Source of the DNA: Candidatus Kuenenia stuttgartensis
GTDB taxonomy: Bacteria; Planctomycetota; Planctomycetia; Isosphaerales; Isosphaeraceae
NCBI GenBank assembly: GCA_945865635.1
Contig: CAMBEP010000028.1
Span: 1 to 61,110 of the forward strand
Length of the DNA stretch: 61,110 bases
Direction: 5' to 3'
The stretch's first letter is position 1; each line of letters starts with the position of its first letter. Below are positions 8,378 to 17,299 of the stretch, piece by piece. The notes under the pieces were generated by a model. It did not search any database. It worked only from the letters and a program-made list of their open reading frames with translations, and was not told where the DNA came from. Position numbers and translations under genes: made by a program.

Positions 8378-8866
8378 ATGAGTCTCGAATACCGGATCGG
8401 CTTAGGGCACGACACTCATCGTCTGGTGGAAGGGCGTCCGCTGATACTTGCCGGGATTCGCATTGAACACGAGCTTGGCCTGCTGGGCCATTCCGATGCG
8501 GATATTGTGCTTCACTGCCTGGCGGATGCCCTGCTGGGTGCGGCTGGGTTTGGCGATATCGGAGAGCACTTTCCTGATACGGATCCGGCCTGTAAAGATC
8601 TTGACAGTACACGGCTTCTGGCCGATGTTGTCGCTTTGGTAGAATCCCGGGGGTGGACACTGGTCAATGCCGATATCATTGTGCATGCCCAGGTGCCGAA
8701 GCTTTTGCCTTACAAGGCCGCAATGAAGTCGAAAGTGTCCCAACTTCTGCATGCTTCGGAAGATCGAATCAATCTCAAGGCCAAGACCGGTGAGAGAGTC
8801 GGGCCGGTCGGGCGTCGGGAAGCCATGCAGGCGGAAGCGGTCGTTCTGATTCAGCGGCCAATCTGA
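8378..8866 (+). CDS. ispF: 2-C-methyl-D-erythritol 2,4-cyclodiphosphate synthase
   Basis: 162 residues, the normal length for IspF, which cyclises the CDP-methylerythritol phosphate intermediate in the non-mevalonate isoprenoid pathway. Visible signatures are the N-terminal metal motif GHDTHRL, HSDADIVLHCLADALLGAAG with the third metal-binding His, FPDTDP, and the C-terminal TGERVGPVGRREAMQAEA. It acts as a cytoplasmic trimer with zinc at each active site. An AGGAGAG ribosome site precedes the ATG. cysS follows after 63 bases in the same direction, an order seen in many bacteria. Confidence 0.97.
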   Translation: MSLEYRIGLGHDTHRLVEGRPLILAGIRIEHELGLLGHSDADIVLHCLADALLGAAGFGDIGEHFPDTDPACKDLDSTRLLADVVALVESRGWTLVNADIIVHAQVPKLLPYKAAMKSKVSQLLHASEDRINLKAKTGERVGPVGRREAMQAEAVVLIQRPI

Positions 8867-8929
8867 GACTCAACCAAATTCTGCCCGAAAAAAACTACGG
8901 ACCATTTCATCGACGGAAAGCCAATCGCC

Positions 8930-10426
8930 ATGTCACTCAGGGTTTATAACACACTCACCCAGTCCAAGGAAGAATTTGTCCCTTTACAGGCCCCCCATGT
9001 GGGCATGTATGTGTGTGGCCCTACAGTATATTCGGACAGCCACATTGGGCACATGGTCGGCCCGGTGATTTTTGATACGGTCAAGCGCTACCTGACTTTT
9101 GAGGGGTATCAAGTGACCTGGGTGGTGAATATCACTGATGTGGACGACAAGCTGATCATTCAGGCCGCCAAAAACGGGACCAGCATCAAGGTCTTGGCTG
9201 AGGCTGTGACCGCCGATTATCTGCGATGCCTGGAAGCCTTGAATGTGACTGGCATTGATCACATGCCGCGTGCCACAGAATATATCAACGAGATTTTGGA
9301 GATCACCGAAAATCTTGTAGAGAGGGGGCTTGCATACCCATCGAGTGGCGATGTCTATTTTGATGTTTCGAGTGATGCGGATTACGGCAAGCTTTCTCAT
9401 CGCGATCCGGAAGAGCTTCAGGTGGGTGCACGCATTGAGCCATCCGCATTGAAAAAGCACCCTGGCGATTTTGCGCTCTGGAAAGGTTCGAAGCCTGGTG
9501 AGCCGGCTTGGGAGAGCAAGTTTGGTCCTGGCAGACCGGGATGGCATATTGAATGCTCAGCCATGAGCATGCGTTTTCTTGGCCCCAGCTTTGACATTCA
9601 CGGCGGAGGGCTTGACCTGGTCTTTCCGCACCACGAAAACGAGCTCGCCCAAAGTGAGAGCTATCATGAGAAGCCGTTTGTCAAGTACTGGATGCATAAT
9701 GGGTTGCTCACAAAGAATGGCCGAAAGATTTCAAAAAGCGACCCGGATACGGTTGTCTTGATGAAAGATTTGCTGGTCAAATTCGAGCCGGATATTATTC
9801 GTGGGCTGATACTTTCAAGCCATTACCGAAGCCCGATTGATTTTGGCAATTCCAGGCTCGACGAAATTGGCAGGGGGCTTAAGGCCTTCCGCAACCTGTT
9901 CGAGCGATTCGACCGTGTCAGCGGCCTTTCGTTCTATTCGCTTGCGGCTCCCACCCGGCATGGCGATTTTGGGACGGACGGGACACCGTTTCTGGAGCAG
10001 GTGGCTGAGCATCGGCGAACCTTTCTCGATGCCATGAACGACGACTTCAACACAGGTGCCGCCTTGGCCGAGCTTTATGAACTGGTGCGCACGCTCAACC
10101 GATTTGCCGACCAGCATCCGCTTGAAGGGCCGGCGACGGGCCAGTTTGTGCCGGAAACATTGGCCAAAGATCAATGGATTTTAGGTGTGACCGTGCTTCG
10201 CGAGCTGACATTGATTCTGGGCTTGTTTGAAGCACCGCCGGCATCTTCGAGCCAGAGTGACGATGCCTTTGTCGGTCAGTTAATGGAGCTTTTGCTGCAC
10301 CTCAGGGCCGAGCTGCGCAAGGCCAAGAATTTTGGACTTTCCGACGAGATCCGGGATCGGCTTACGGCATTGAATGTGGTTCTGGAAGATCGTTCTGGTG
10401 GCCAGACGAACTGGAAACGCGGTTGA
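8930..10426 (+). CDS. cysS: Cysteinyl-tRNA synthetase
   Basis: 498 residues, a class I aminoacyl-tRNA synthetase charging tRNA-Cys. The signature YVCGPTVYSDSHIGH holds the HIGH motif and the first zinc Cys. Further zinc ligands are in HIECSAM and VFPHHENE, and the KMSKS loop reads GRKISKSD. The C-terminal helical DALR-type anticodon domain (from about residue 340) is present. A GGAAAG site precedes the start. The stop lies near the upstream limit of the ruvC frame, so the two genes are probably coupled. Confidence 0.97.
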   Translation: MSLRVYNTLTQSKEEFVPLQAPHVGMYVCGPTVYSDSHIGHMVGPVIFDTVKRYLTFEGYQVTWVVNITDVDDKLIIQAAKNGTSIKVLAEAVTADYLRCLEALNVTGIDHMPRATEYINEILEITENLVERGLAYPSSGDVYFDVSSDADYGKLSHRDPEELQVGARIEPSALKKHPGDFALWKGSKPGEPAWESKFGPGRPGWHIECSAMSMRFLGPSFDIHGGGLDLVFPHHENELAQSESYHEKPFVKYWMHNGLLTKNGRKISKSDPDTVVLMKDLLVKFEPDIIRGLILSSHYRSPIDFGNSRLDEIGRGLKAFRNLFERFDRVSGLSFYSLAAPTRHGDFGTDGTPFLEQVAEHRRTFLDAMNDDFNTGAALAELYELVRTLNRFADQHPLEGPATGQFVPETLAKDQWILGVTVLRELTLILGLFEAPPASSSQSDDAFVGQLMELLLHLRAELRKAKNFGLSDEIRDRLTALNVVLEDRSGGQTNWKRG

Positions 10427-10452
10427 TCCAAACCCAAGATCGAGAGCCTCTC

Positions 10453-11055
10453 ATGCCACCCCGGAATGGACTTCCAAAAGCTTCAAATCCAGTATCCGAA
10501 ACAAAGTTGGATCTTGTTCCTGGAAGGGTTCTGGGTGTGGACCCCGGGCTTGGAACCACAGGTTATTCGGTGATGGACAGCACGAATGGTCTGGGCGGAC
10601 CGATGGGGCGTCTGATCGAAGCCGGTGTACTTCGTCCGAAGTCTAATCTGGATTCAGATTCTGACAGCCGGCTGGTCGACCTGCATCAGGGGATCCTGGA
10701 AATTATCGACGAATACAAACCGCAATTTCTGGCCGTGGAGCGAATTCACTCCCACACGAAGCATCCCCGAACAGCGATTCTCATGGCGCATGCCCGGGGA
10801 GTGATTCTGCTTGCAGCCCAGCTCAGGCTTGTACAGGTCAGGGGTTACGCGCCTACTCAGATCAAGAAGACTCTGACCGGGAGCGGGCGGGCACCCAAAG
10901 AGCAGATGCAACAGGCGGTGAAGATTCAGCTTGGCTTGATCGAGAACCCGGAGCCACATGACATGGCCGATGCCTGTGCCGTGGCGCTTTGTCACCTGGC
11001 CCACGAGCGAGCCGAATTGATTGGTGGATTGGTTCGGCCGCGTTTGTTAAATTGA
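10453..11055 (+). CDS. ruvC: Holliday junction resolvase RuvC
   Basis: 200 residues. RuvC cuts Holliday junctions during recombinational repair. The RNase H fold shows the catalytic acids: Asp in [12 protein letters not shown], Glu in AVERIHS and the terminal Asp pair in [12 protein letters not shown]. The substrate-binding segment [19 protein letters not shown] is also intact. The start at 10453 has GAGAG upstream; an alternative TTG at 10423 overlaps the cysS stop and would add ten residues. The N-terminal 24 residues before the first strand are longer than usual. No ruvA or ruvB is in the window. Confidence 0.93.
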   Translation: MPPRNGLPKASNPVSETKLDLVPGRVLGVDPGLGTTGYSVMDSTNGLGGPMGRLIEAGVLRPKSNLDSDSDSRLVDLHQGILEIIDEYKPQFLAVERIHSHTKHPRTAILMAHARGVILLAAQLRLVQVRGYAPTQIKKTLTGSGRAPKEQMQQAVKIQLGLIENPEPHDMADACAVALCHLAHERAELIGGLVRPRLLN

Positions 11056-11185
11056 TTCTAGGCAAGACGAATTCTCAAGCAGGCGGCCTTGCCGAATCGA
11101 GAAGGGGCTGGCCTATTGTGAGTCGGGTTGGATCAATCTCAAAAATGGCTCTTCTGCTCACAGAGGCAGTCATCAGGAAAACATC

Positions 11186-13627
11186 ATGTGCAACGCCGAT
11201 CGGTTTCGGGGAATTGGGATTGGTCTCCTCCTAAGCCTCATAATTGCAAGCAGTTGTGGGTCTGTTCAGGCTCAGGAGAAAGCCCCAGGGGCGAATCGGC
11301 TGGCAAAATCGGCCAGCCCATATCTGCTACAGCATGCCCATAATCCGGTGGACTGGTACCCGTGGGGGCCTGAAGCCTTTGAGGCCGCCAGAAAAGCGAA
11401 CAAGCCGATCTTTCTTTCGGTTGGGTATGCAGCCTGCCATTGGTGTCATGTGATGGAGCGAGAGAGTTTCTCAGACCCGGTCATTGCGAAACTTTTGAAT
11501 GAGACATTTATTTGTGTCAAGGTGGACCGTGAGGAAAGGCCCGACGTGGATGCTGTCTATATGGCGGCCCTGCAAGCCTTTTCCGGTAGTGGAGGCTGGC
11601 CGATGAACATGATGATCAATCCGGACGGGCGGCCGTTTTTTGGGATGACTTACATGCCGGCGCGCGACAAGGATGGTGATGAGGGTTTTGAGAGTTTGAT
11701 CAAGCGTGTCAGAAGTGCCTGGCGCGACAATCGCAAAGAGCTTGACCGCGATGCCGAGAATCTTTCAAACGCAGCCCGCCGAATTGCCGCTGCCGAATCA
11801 GGCTTGATGCGTCGAGGTCCGATTCAGGCCGACTTGGCCAAAGCCACGTTTTTGGAACTGGCAGAGCAATTTGATCCGAATTACGGCGGCTTTGGATCGA
11901 CATCCAGGAAGCCCAAGGCACCGAAGTTTCCGGAGCCCGGAATTTTGATGTTTCTGTGGGATCTTGTCGAAAAGCCCAGCATTTTAAACGATAAGAGTCG
12001 AACCCTTCAGGCCCAAAACATGGCCCTGACCACCATGGACAACATTGCCCGGGGCGGGATTCGCGACCACTTGCGAGGCGGTATCCACCGATACAGCACC
12101 GATCGGTACTGGACTGTTCCGCACTTTGAAAAGATGCTCTATGACAATGCTTTATGGCTGAGTGTGGCGGCCACGGCCTATGCCCGGACCGGCGAGGATC
12201 GCTGGAAGTCGGAAGTCAACGACACCGTCCGGTTTCTTGAGCAAGATTTGGGTCAGGCAGGTGGTGGTTTTGATTCGTCGCTCGATGCGGATACGGATGG
12301 CCAGGAGGGGCTGACGTATCTTTGGACCAAATCAGAACTGGAATCGATCTTGAAAGATGCTCCGGAAGCGACTCTGTTCAAGCAGGTTTATGGGTTGAAG
12401 CAGCCTCCGAATTTTGAAAGCCGGGACTATATTCTTGCGATCGCAGAACGGTGGTCGAGCCTGACGGAGGAAACGAAGCTTACGGAGCCTGAGATTCGCC
12501 AGAAATTGTTGCCTCTGAAGCAGAAGCTATCTGAGAAGCGTCAGGGACGCAAGCAGCCTTCCAGGGACGACAAGCGACTGACTTCCTGGATGGGCTTGAC
12601 CATTGGCGGGCTGGCCGATGCCAATCGATTGACAGGGCATGCAAAGGCCTTGGAAATGGCACGCAAGGCGGCTGGTTTTCTCATGGAAAAACATATGTCA
12701 GACAAGGGTTTGAGGCATGTTTCCCGAGGCGAGGTTTTTTCCCCGGAAGGGCCATTTCTGGAAGATTATGCCTATTTGATATACGGCATGGTGAAGCTGC
12801 ATAAGGCGACGGCCGAGCCCCAGTGGCTGGATCACGCCAAAAAACTTGCCACGGCCATGACCGCTCAATTTGAGGATCAGAAAAACGGTGGTTTCTTTGA
12901 GACCAACATGGCTTCCAAAGACCTCTTCGTCAGGCCACGGAACTGGTTTGACAACGCCTTGCCAAGCCCTGCCGGACTGGCGACCCTGACACTGGTGGAA
13001 CTGGCGGAACTGACTGGCGAAAAAGTGTTTATGGAAACAGCCAAAAAGAGCGTAGATGCTGCCAGTGGATATTTTGCCAGTTCACCCGATTCCGTATTGA
13101 GCTTTGTCAGGGCGGCAATGAGGCTTTCGGGGCAGGCTGCCGGAGGCTTGGCCGCAGCAGAGATGGAAAAGACATTGGATCCAAATCCGGCGCCGAAAAA
13201 GAATGCCCCCGTGCAGGCTCGGCTCAAGGATACGAAGCCTTTTCAAGCTGTGGCGGGGCGGGAGTTGGTGGTTGAGCTTGAGCTTGATATAGCAAAGACT
13301 TATCACACTTATGCCAACCCATCGGCATCGGATTCGGCCAAGCCGACGGAATTGACTCTGGATGAGGTGGAGTCGAAGCCTCTGGTGCTCAAAAGCGTCG
13401 AATATCCGGCAGGCGAGTTGAAGCAGATCGCTTCAAGTGGCCTTGAGCCGGTCTCGATTTATGAGGGCAAGCAGGTGCTCAAGGCGACCATTCTTATTCC
13501 GGGCAACGCAACGGCAAAAGAGCTTACGGCCTTTTTTGTGGTTGGTTATCAGGTCTGTACGGATCAGTTTTGCTTGCCGCCTGCCAAGCTCAGGGTACCT
13601 CTGAAAGTGATCGTGAATCCAAAGTGA
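11186..13627 (+). CDS. DUF255 thioredoxin-like protein with C-terminal DsbD-like domain, secreted
   Basis: 813 residues. A signal peptide (residues 9-30, ending VQAQ) is followed by the DUF255/YyaL (SPATA20-type) thioredoxin domain with its signature [10 protein letters not shown] and a CxxC-type site, [14 protein letters not shown] long alpha/alpha toroid follows ([20 protein letters not shown]-like region). After about residue 690 there is an added beta domain with YHTYANPS and [10 protein letters not shown], resembling the periplasmic DsbD alpha domain that carries a redox Cys pair. The fusion suggests a thiol-redox job outside the cytoplasm. CAGGAAA precedes the ATG. It ends against truB with possible GTGA overlap. 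Confidence 0.88.
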   Translation: MCNADRFRGIGIGLLLSLIIASSCGSVQAQEKAPGANRLAKSASPYLLQHAHNPVDWYPWGPEAFEAARKANKPIFLSVGYAACHWCHVMERESFSDPVIAKLLNETFICVKVDREERPDVDAVYMAALQAFSGSGGWPMNMMINPDGRPFFGMTYMPARDKDGDEGFESLIKRVRSAWRDNRKELDRDAENLSNAARRIAAAESGLMRRGPIQADLAKATFLELAEQFDPNYGGFGSTSRKPKAPKFPEPGILMFLWDLVEKPSILNDKSRTLQAQNMALTTMDNIARGGIRDHLRGGIHRYSTDRYWTVPHFEKMLYDNALWLSVAATAYARTGEDRWKSEVNDTVRFLEQDLGQAGGGFDSSLDADTDGQEGLTYLWTKSELESILKDAPEATLFKQVYGLKQPPNFESRDYILAIAERWSSLTEETKLTEPEIRQKLLPLKQKLSEKRQGRKQPSRDDKRLTSWMGLTIGGLADANRLTGHAKALEMARKAAGFLMEKHMSDKGLRHVSRGEVFSPEGPFLEDYAYLIYGMVKLHKATAEPQWLDHAKKLATAMTAQFEDQKNGGFFETNMASKDLFVRPRNWFDNALPSPAGLATLTLVELAELTGEKVFMETAKKSVDAASGYFASSPDSVLSFVRAAMRLSGQAAGGLAAAEMEKTLDPNPAPKKNAPVQARLKDTKPFQAVAGRELVVELELDIAKTYHTYANPSASDSAKPTELTLDEVESKPLVLKSVEYPAGELKQIASSGLEPVSIYEGKQVLKATILIPGNATAKELTAFFVVGYQVCTDQFCLPPAKLRVPLKVIVNPK

Positions 13628-13653
13628 CAGAAACTTCCACGGAAGAACGACGG

Positions 13654-14571
13654 ATGCCGGATTATCGAGATCTAGCCGGCTGGCTGCTCATAGATAAAGC
13701 CTCGGGGCCGACATCGCGGGACGCTCTGAACAAAATTCAGTGGCGCTGGCGCAAGCTCAAAGTGGGCCATGCCGGCACACTTGACCCATTGGCAACAGGC
13801 TTATTGCTGGTGGCAGTGGGTTCGGCCACTCGACTTGTTGACATTACCCATAGGCTTGACAAGACTTACGAGGCCCGAATCCGTTTGGGCGCTACCAGCC
13901 CGACAGACGATGCTGATGGCCAATGGGTTGAGAATCGTGAAGCGAGGCCAGTGGCCCAGGCGGAATTGGAGGCGGCTCTGGCCGATTTGACAGGGCCAGA
14001 AATCATGCAGACTCCGCCCTCGTTTTCCGCAGTCCATGTCAAGGGGAAACGAGCGTATGAACTGGCCCGCAAGGGGCAGGACGTGGAATTGACGGCACGC
14101 CCGGTGCGTATTGACCGAATTGTGATCAAACAGTATACGTGGCCGTTTTTGGATGTCGTAGTAGAATGTGGTGCAGGGACTTATATACGATCGATCGCGC
14201 GCGACCTGGGGACGAAGCTGGGTGTGGGCGGGATGATTGAAACCCTGAGGCGCACCAGGATTGGCCCGTTTGCCGTGGAACAGGCGCAGGCCATTTCGAC
14301 CTTGCTGGAATGCTCTGAGCTTGGCTCACAGATTCGGCCCTCGGCCCAGGTTCTTGAGGGGTGGCCGAAAGTGATTTTGAATGAGGAAACCCGAATGCTC
14401 GTGGCTCGGGGCCGTCCCGTGCCGATGACTGATCCAGTGGCTGGACTGGTGGAAAATCAGGAAGTTGCCCTGGTTGATGCCCACGGCGCACTGGCCGCTT
14501 TGGCCAAAGCCGTGGCCAGTGAAAGTGGCTTTTGGGCCCAGCCTCATAAAGTCTTTCTGGAGCAGGATTGA
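13654..14571 (+). CDS. truB: tRNA pseudouridine(55) synthase TruB
   Basis: 305 residues. TruB makes pseudouridine 55 in the T-loop of tRNAs. The catalytic Asp is in GHAGTLDPLATGLL. YEARIRLGATSPTDDADG, PPSFSAVHVKGKRAYELAR and the later GAGTYIRSIARDLG are the other family signatures. The C-terminal PUA-like tail is present. The start at 13654 has GGAAG upstream; a GTG at 13624 overlapping the previous stop would add ten residues and cannot be excluded. Its stop is one base from the stop of convergent miaA. Confidence 0.96.
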   Translation: MPDYRDLAGWLLIDKASGPTSRDALNKIQWRWRKLKVGHAGTLDPLATGLLLVAVGSATRLVDITHRLDKTYEARIRLGATSPTDDADGQWVENREARPVAQAELEAALADLTGPEIMQTPPSFSAVHVKGKRAYELARKGQDVELTARPVRIDRIVIKQYTWPFLDVVVECGAGTYIRSIARDLGTKLGVGGMIETLRRTRIGPFAVEQAQAISTLLECSELGSQIRPSAQVLEGWPKVILNEETRMLVARGRPVPMTDPVAGLVENQEVALVDAHGALAALAKAVASESGFWAQPHKVFLEQD

Positions 14572-14572
14572 A

Positions 14573-15538
14573 TCAGATCGGGTCGCTGGTCGATTCCTGC
14601 GAGTTTTCTATGGCCTGGATTCGCTCCAGAATCAAATGGACTTGTTCGTGCGCAGGGCGGGGCTCGATTCGGAAGCCCTTGGTCTCCTTCAGGTTGCGAA
14701 ACCATGTGAGCTGGTGCTTGGCATAGTGGCGGGTTCGGATTTGGGTTCTCTCAATGGCCTGAGCAAGAGTGGTTTTTTTCTCAAGCAGGTCAAACGCTTC
14801 AGCATAACCGACTGCTTGCCGGGCCGTGTGCGAAAGTGGCTGGGGCAGGGCGGCGGCTTCTTCCAGAAGACCTGTGGCAAACATGACTTCTACGCGTTTG
14901 TTGATACGGTCGTAGAGCGTTTCCCGATCTCTGGTCAAGGCAATCACCGGCACTGTCGAGGGTGCCAGTGTGTTGTGGCGATTACGAAGCAGGCTTGGCG
15001 GTTCGCCGCTGATCTTGTAGATTTCCAGGGCCCTGACAATACGCCTGAGATCCGTGCTGGCGATTTTTGAAGCGGTTTCAGGATCAATTTTCGAGAGACG
15101 GGCATGTAGGTTTGTGACTCCCAGAGCCTCGGCCTCGGCCGTGAGTTCGAGTCGGACCAGGTCATCCGTTTCGGGCAGTTCGGATAGGCCTCGCAGGCAT
15201 GCTTTAAGATAAAGCGGTGATCCGCCAATAAAAAGGGCTTTTTTGCCTCTTTCTGCAATATTAGCGAGCACAGTTTGGGCAATTTGGATATACTGGTTAA
15301 GGCTTGACGGAGATTGGGCGCTGAGAATGTCGATCAGATGATGCCTGATTTGAGTTTGATCGGCCATCGAAGGCTTGGCGGTTCCGATGTTCATGCCTTT
15401 GTAAAGGGTCATGGCATCGAGTGCGATGATCTCGGCGTCAAGCTTTTCAGCCAGAAGCAGCCCGATCTCCGACTTGCCCACGGCTGTGGGGCCAGTCAGA
15501 TAGATGGCTTGATGGAATGCTGCCTTGTTGTTCGGCAT
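14573..15538 (-). CDS. miaA: tRNA dimethylallyltransferase
   Basis: 321 residues. MiaA transfers a dimethylallyl group to N6 of A37 in tRNAs reading codons that start with U. The P-loop GPTAVGKSEIG opens the protein; DAMTLYKGMNIGTAKP, HHLIDIL, GGSPLYLKACLRGL and TRHYAKHQLTWFRN are all in place. The isoprenyl donor comes from the pathway that includes ispF, found 6 kb away. It meets truB tail to tail with a single base between the stops, so both tRNA-modification genes end at the same point. Confidence 0.96.
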   Translation of the reverse strand: MPNNKAAFHQAIYLTGPTAVGKSEIGLLLAEKLDAEIIALDAMTLYKGMNIGTAKPSMADQTQIRHHLIDILSAQSPSSLNQYIQIAQTVLANIAERGKKALFIGGSPLYLKACLRGLSELPETDDLVRLELTAEAEALGVTNLHARLSKIDPETASKIASTDLRRIVRALEIYKISGEPPSLLRNRHNTLAPSTVPVIALTRDRETLYDRINKRVEVMFATGLLEEAAALPQPLSHTARQAVGYAEAFDLLEKKTTLAQAIERTQIRTRHYAKHQLTWFRNLKETKGFRIEPRPAHEQVHLILERIQAIENSQESTSDPI

Positions 15539-15775
15539 GATGCTTTGTTTTTACGCTTTTTTTTGGCGGGTGTGCGATTCGTTTTTTGAAGGTTGGCGGA
15601 TGAGGTCCGAATGGGAATAGTGGCTGATAATCGTGGAACTACTTGAATTTATCACACTAAAAGTGAGTCATTGTTTACAAAATTCCTGAATAATTGGCAT
15701 CGGCCTTGCTTGATCCACTATCAGTTCTTCACTGTGATGGTTATTGAACCGGCTTGACCACAAGGAAAATGAGCG

Positions 15776-15976
15776 ATGATGACCGAATTGTTTGATACAC
15801 AGATCACGACGAATCAAATAAAATCTGTATTGGACTTTTTGCATGATGGGTGTGAAGAGCGTATGGAGAAGCGGCCTGGCAATGCTGCCCGTGCGGCTCG
15901 CGACCGGATCTCTGTGGCCCGCTCGAATGTGCGAGTCTCGAATGGCCTGAGCCGAAGTCGTGACCGGAATGGTTGA
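15776..15976 (+). CDS. Small protein of unknown function
   Basis: 66 residues. The first half is helical (LFDTQITTNQIKSVLDFLHDGC), the second half is strongly basic and rich in Arg, Ser and Asn (RAARDRISVARSNVRVSNGLSRSRDR), which would suit nucleic-acid binding. No family is recognised. An AAGGA site lies 13 bases before the ATG, and a very strong intrinsic terminator follows 31 bases after the stop, which together support a short monocistronic gene. It could instead be a small RNA of about 280 bases. Confidence 0.5.
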   Translation: MMTELFDTQITTNQIKSVLDFLHDGCEERMEKRPGNAARAARDRISVARSNVRVSNGLSRSRDRNG

Positions 15977-16007
15977 ATAGGTGCCCGACTTTAGTGATCC
16001 TTTCAAA

Positions 16008-16053
16008 AGCCCGGGTCTTGTCTCATTTAGGTGTAGACAGGGTCTGGGTTTTT
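16008..16053 (+). terminator. Strong intrinsic terminator
   Basis: A 16-bp stem (arms 16008-16023 and 16035-16050) pairs completely if G-U wobbles are counted, with an 11-base loop and a run of five T starting inside the last arm. It ends the transcript of the short gene at 15776-15976 and isolates the sulfotransferase-like gene that starts at about 16227. The 150 bases after it hold nothing recognised apart from the upstream region of that gene. Confidence 0.85.
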
Positions 16054-16226
16054 GCGTTGAGAGGATCGTTTAAAAAGGGGCGGTGGATCTCTTGTTGTGG
16101 ATTTTGATTGTGAAGTAATCTTTACAAAACGAGAGTAATGAATTATTTAACTGATTGCTTTCTGCTTTCTGCCGAAGATTAAGAACAATAGAGGTGTAGG
16201 TAGGATAGGGAGTGAGGTATTCAAAG

Positions 16227-17174
16227 ATGGATCTTTTCTGTTGTGGGATGTATCGGTCGTGTTCAACCTGGCAGTACGAAATCGGGACTGAGGTTTTAAA
16301 ATATTTGTGTTTGACGAATGGCCCTGCTGAGGTTCAGGCGATTGGATATATGACAGGCCCTGAATATGACTTGATTCGTCGAGCTCAGCGCGACCGGTCC
16401 GTGGTTCGGATTCTGAAAGGCCACGAGGGGCATCATTCGTTTACGAATGCGATGTATCGGGGGCGAGCGATGGGGCTTTATGCACATCGCGACATTCGGG
16501 ACGTGATTTTTTCATTGATGTATAAGCGTCAGCAGAGCTTCCAGGAGATTGTCTCTAAGGGCATGATCCACCAGATTCTTGTCAACGACCGGTTCTGGCG
16601 GTGTCATCCACATGTTTTGGTGCAGCGCTACGACGACATTCTGGACGATCCCGAGCGGGCTGTGAATGAGATCGCGGAATTTTTGCATATCGAGATGCCT
16701 GCGGGCACCTCAGCCCAACTGGCACAGGCCTATTCAAAAGACGCCAATCTGAAACGGACAGAGAGATTGCAGACAAAGCTGGCCGAGCACGGGCTGGATC
16801 TGACAAACACAACCAATGCCGAGGTTTATGATCAGCAGACGCTACTGCACTGGAATCATATTCGGAGTGGGCCAAAAAGCTGGCGAAGCCTGGCTTCAGC
16901 TCAGGAACGCATGGTGATGCAGCGTATGCTTGGCCCATGGCTGGCTTTGAATGGATATGAGGCAGACGACCTTGAAGAGATTCAGGTCAAATCGGATTTT
17001 ACGAAGTCATGGCGGCTTGATGAGGCCCAAGGGTTTTTGCGATGTCATTCTCGTGAGTTTTCGTCGGCTTATCATCGCTGGTCCAAGCCTTTGAAGCGGT
17101 TGCTGGGTTTTGGGGCAGGGGAAGCCAGATCGAAGGCTCTGGAAAAAGTGGCTCAACCGACCAATTCGGCTTGA
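16227..17174 (+). CDS. Sulfotransferase-like protein
   Basis: 315 residues. The N-terminal CCGMYRSCSTWQYEI matches the phosphosulfate-binding loop of PAPS-dependent sulfotransferases (usual form PRSGTTWL), and the later YAHRDIRDVIFSLMYKR matches the 3'-phosphate-binding RDPRD-type motif. Such enzymes sulfate carbohydrates or other cell-surface molecules. LVQRYDDILDDP, a typical sulfotransferase strand-helix, also fits. The start could be GTG 16212 or ATG 16227; the ATG begins the protein with the usual short lead to the P-loop. hldE follows after about 125 bases in the same direction, suggesting a surface-glycan context. The acceptor is unknown. Confidence 0.75.
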   Translation: MDLFCCGMYRSCSTWQYEIGTEVLKYLCLTNGPAEVQAIGYMTGPEYDLIRRAQRDRSVVRILKGHEGHHSFTNAMYRGRAMGLYAHRDIRDVIFSLMYKRQQSFQEIVSKGMIHQILVNDRFWRCHPHVLVQRYDDILDDPERAVNEIAEFLHIEMPAGTSAQLAQAYSKDANLKRTERLQTKLAEHGLDLTNTTNAEVYDQQTLLHWNHIRSGPKSWRSLASAQERMVMQRMLGPWLALNGYEADDLEEIQVKSDFTKSWRLDEAQGFLRCHSREFSSAYHRWSKPLKRLLGFGAGEARSKALEKVAQPTNSA

Positions 17175-17299
17175 CAAAATCCTGAAATTCAGCGATTTCC
17201 TTTGAGTCTGAATGAATGTCAGAAGCCACGATCCATAAGATGGATTTCTGGTTCTTGGAAAATGACGTGTCGGGAATGCGGTCAGGGAGGACCGAACCG

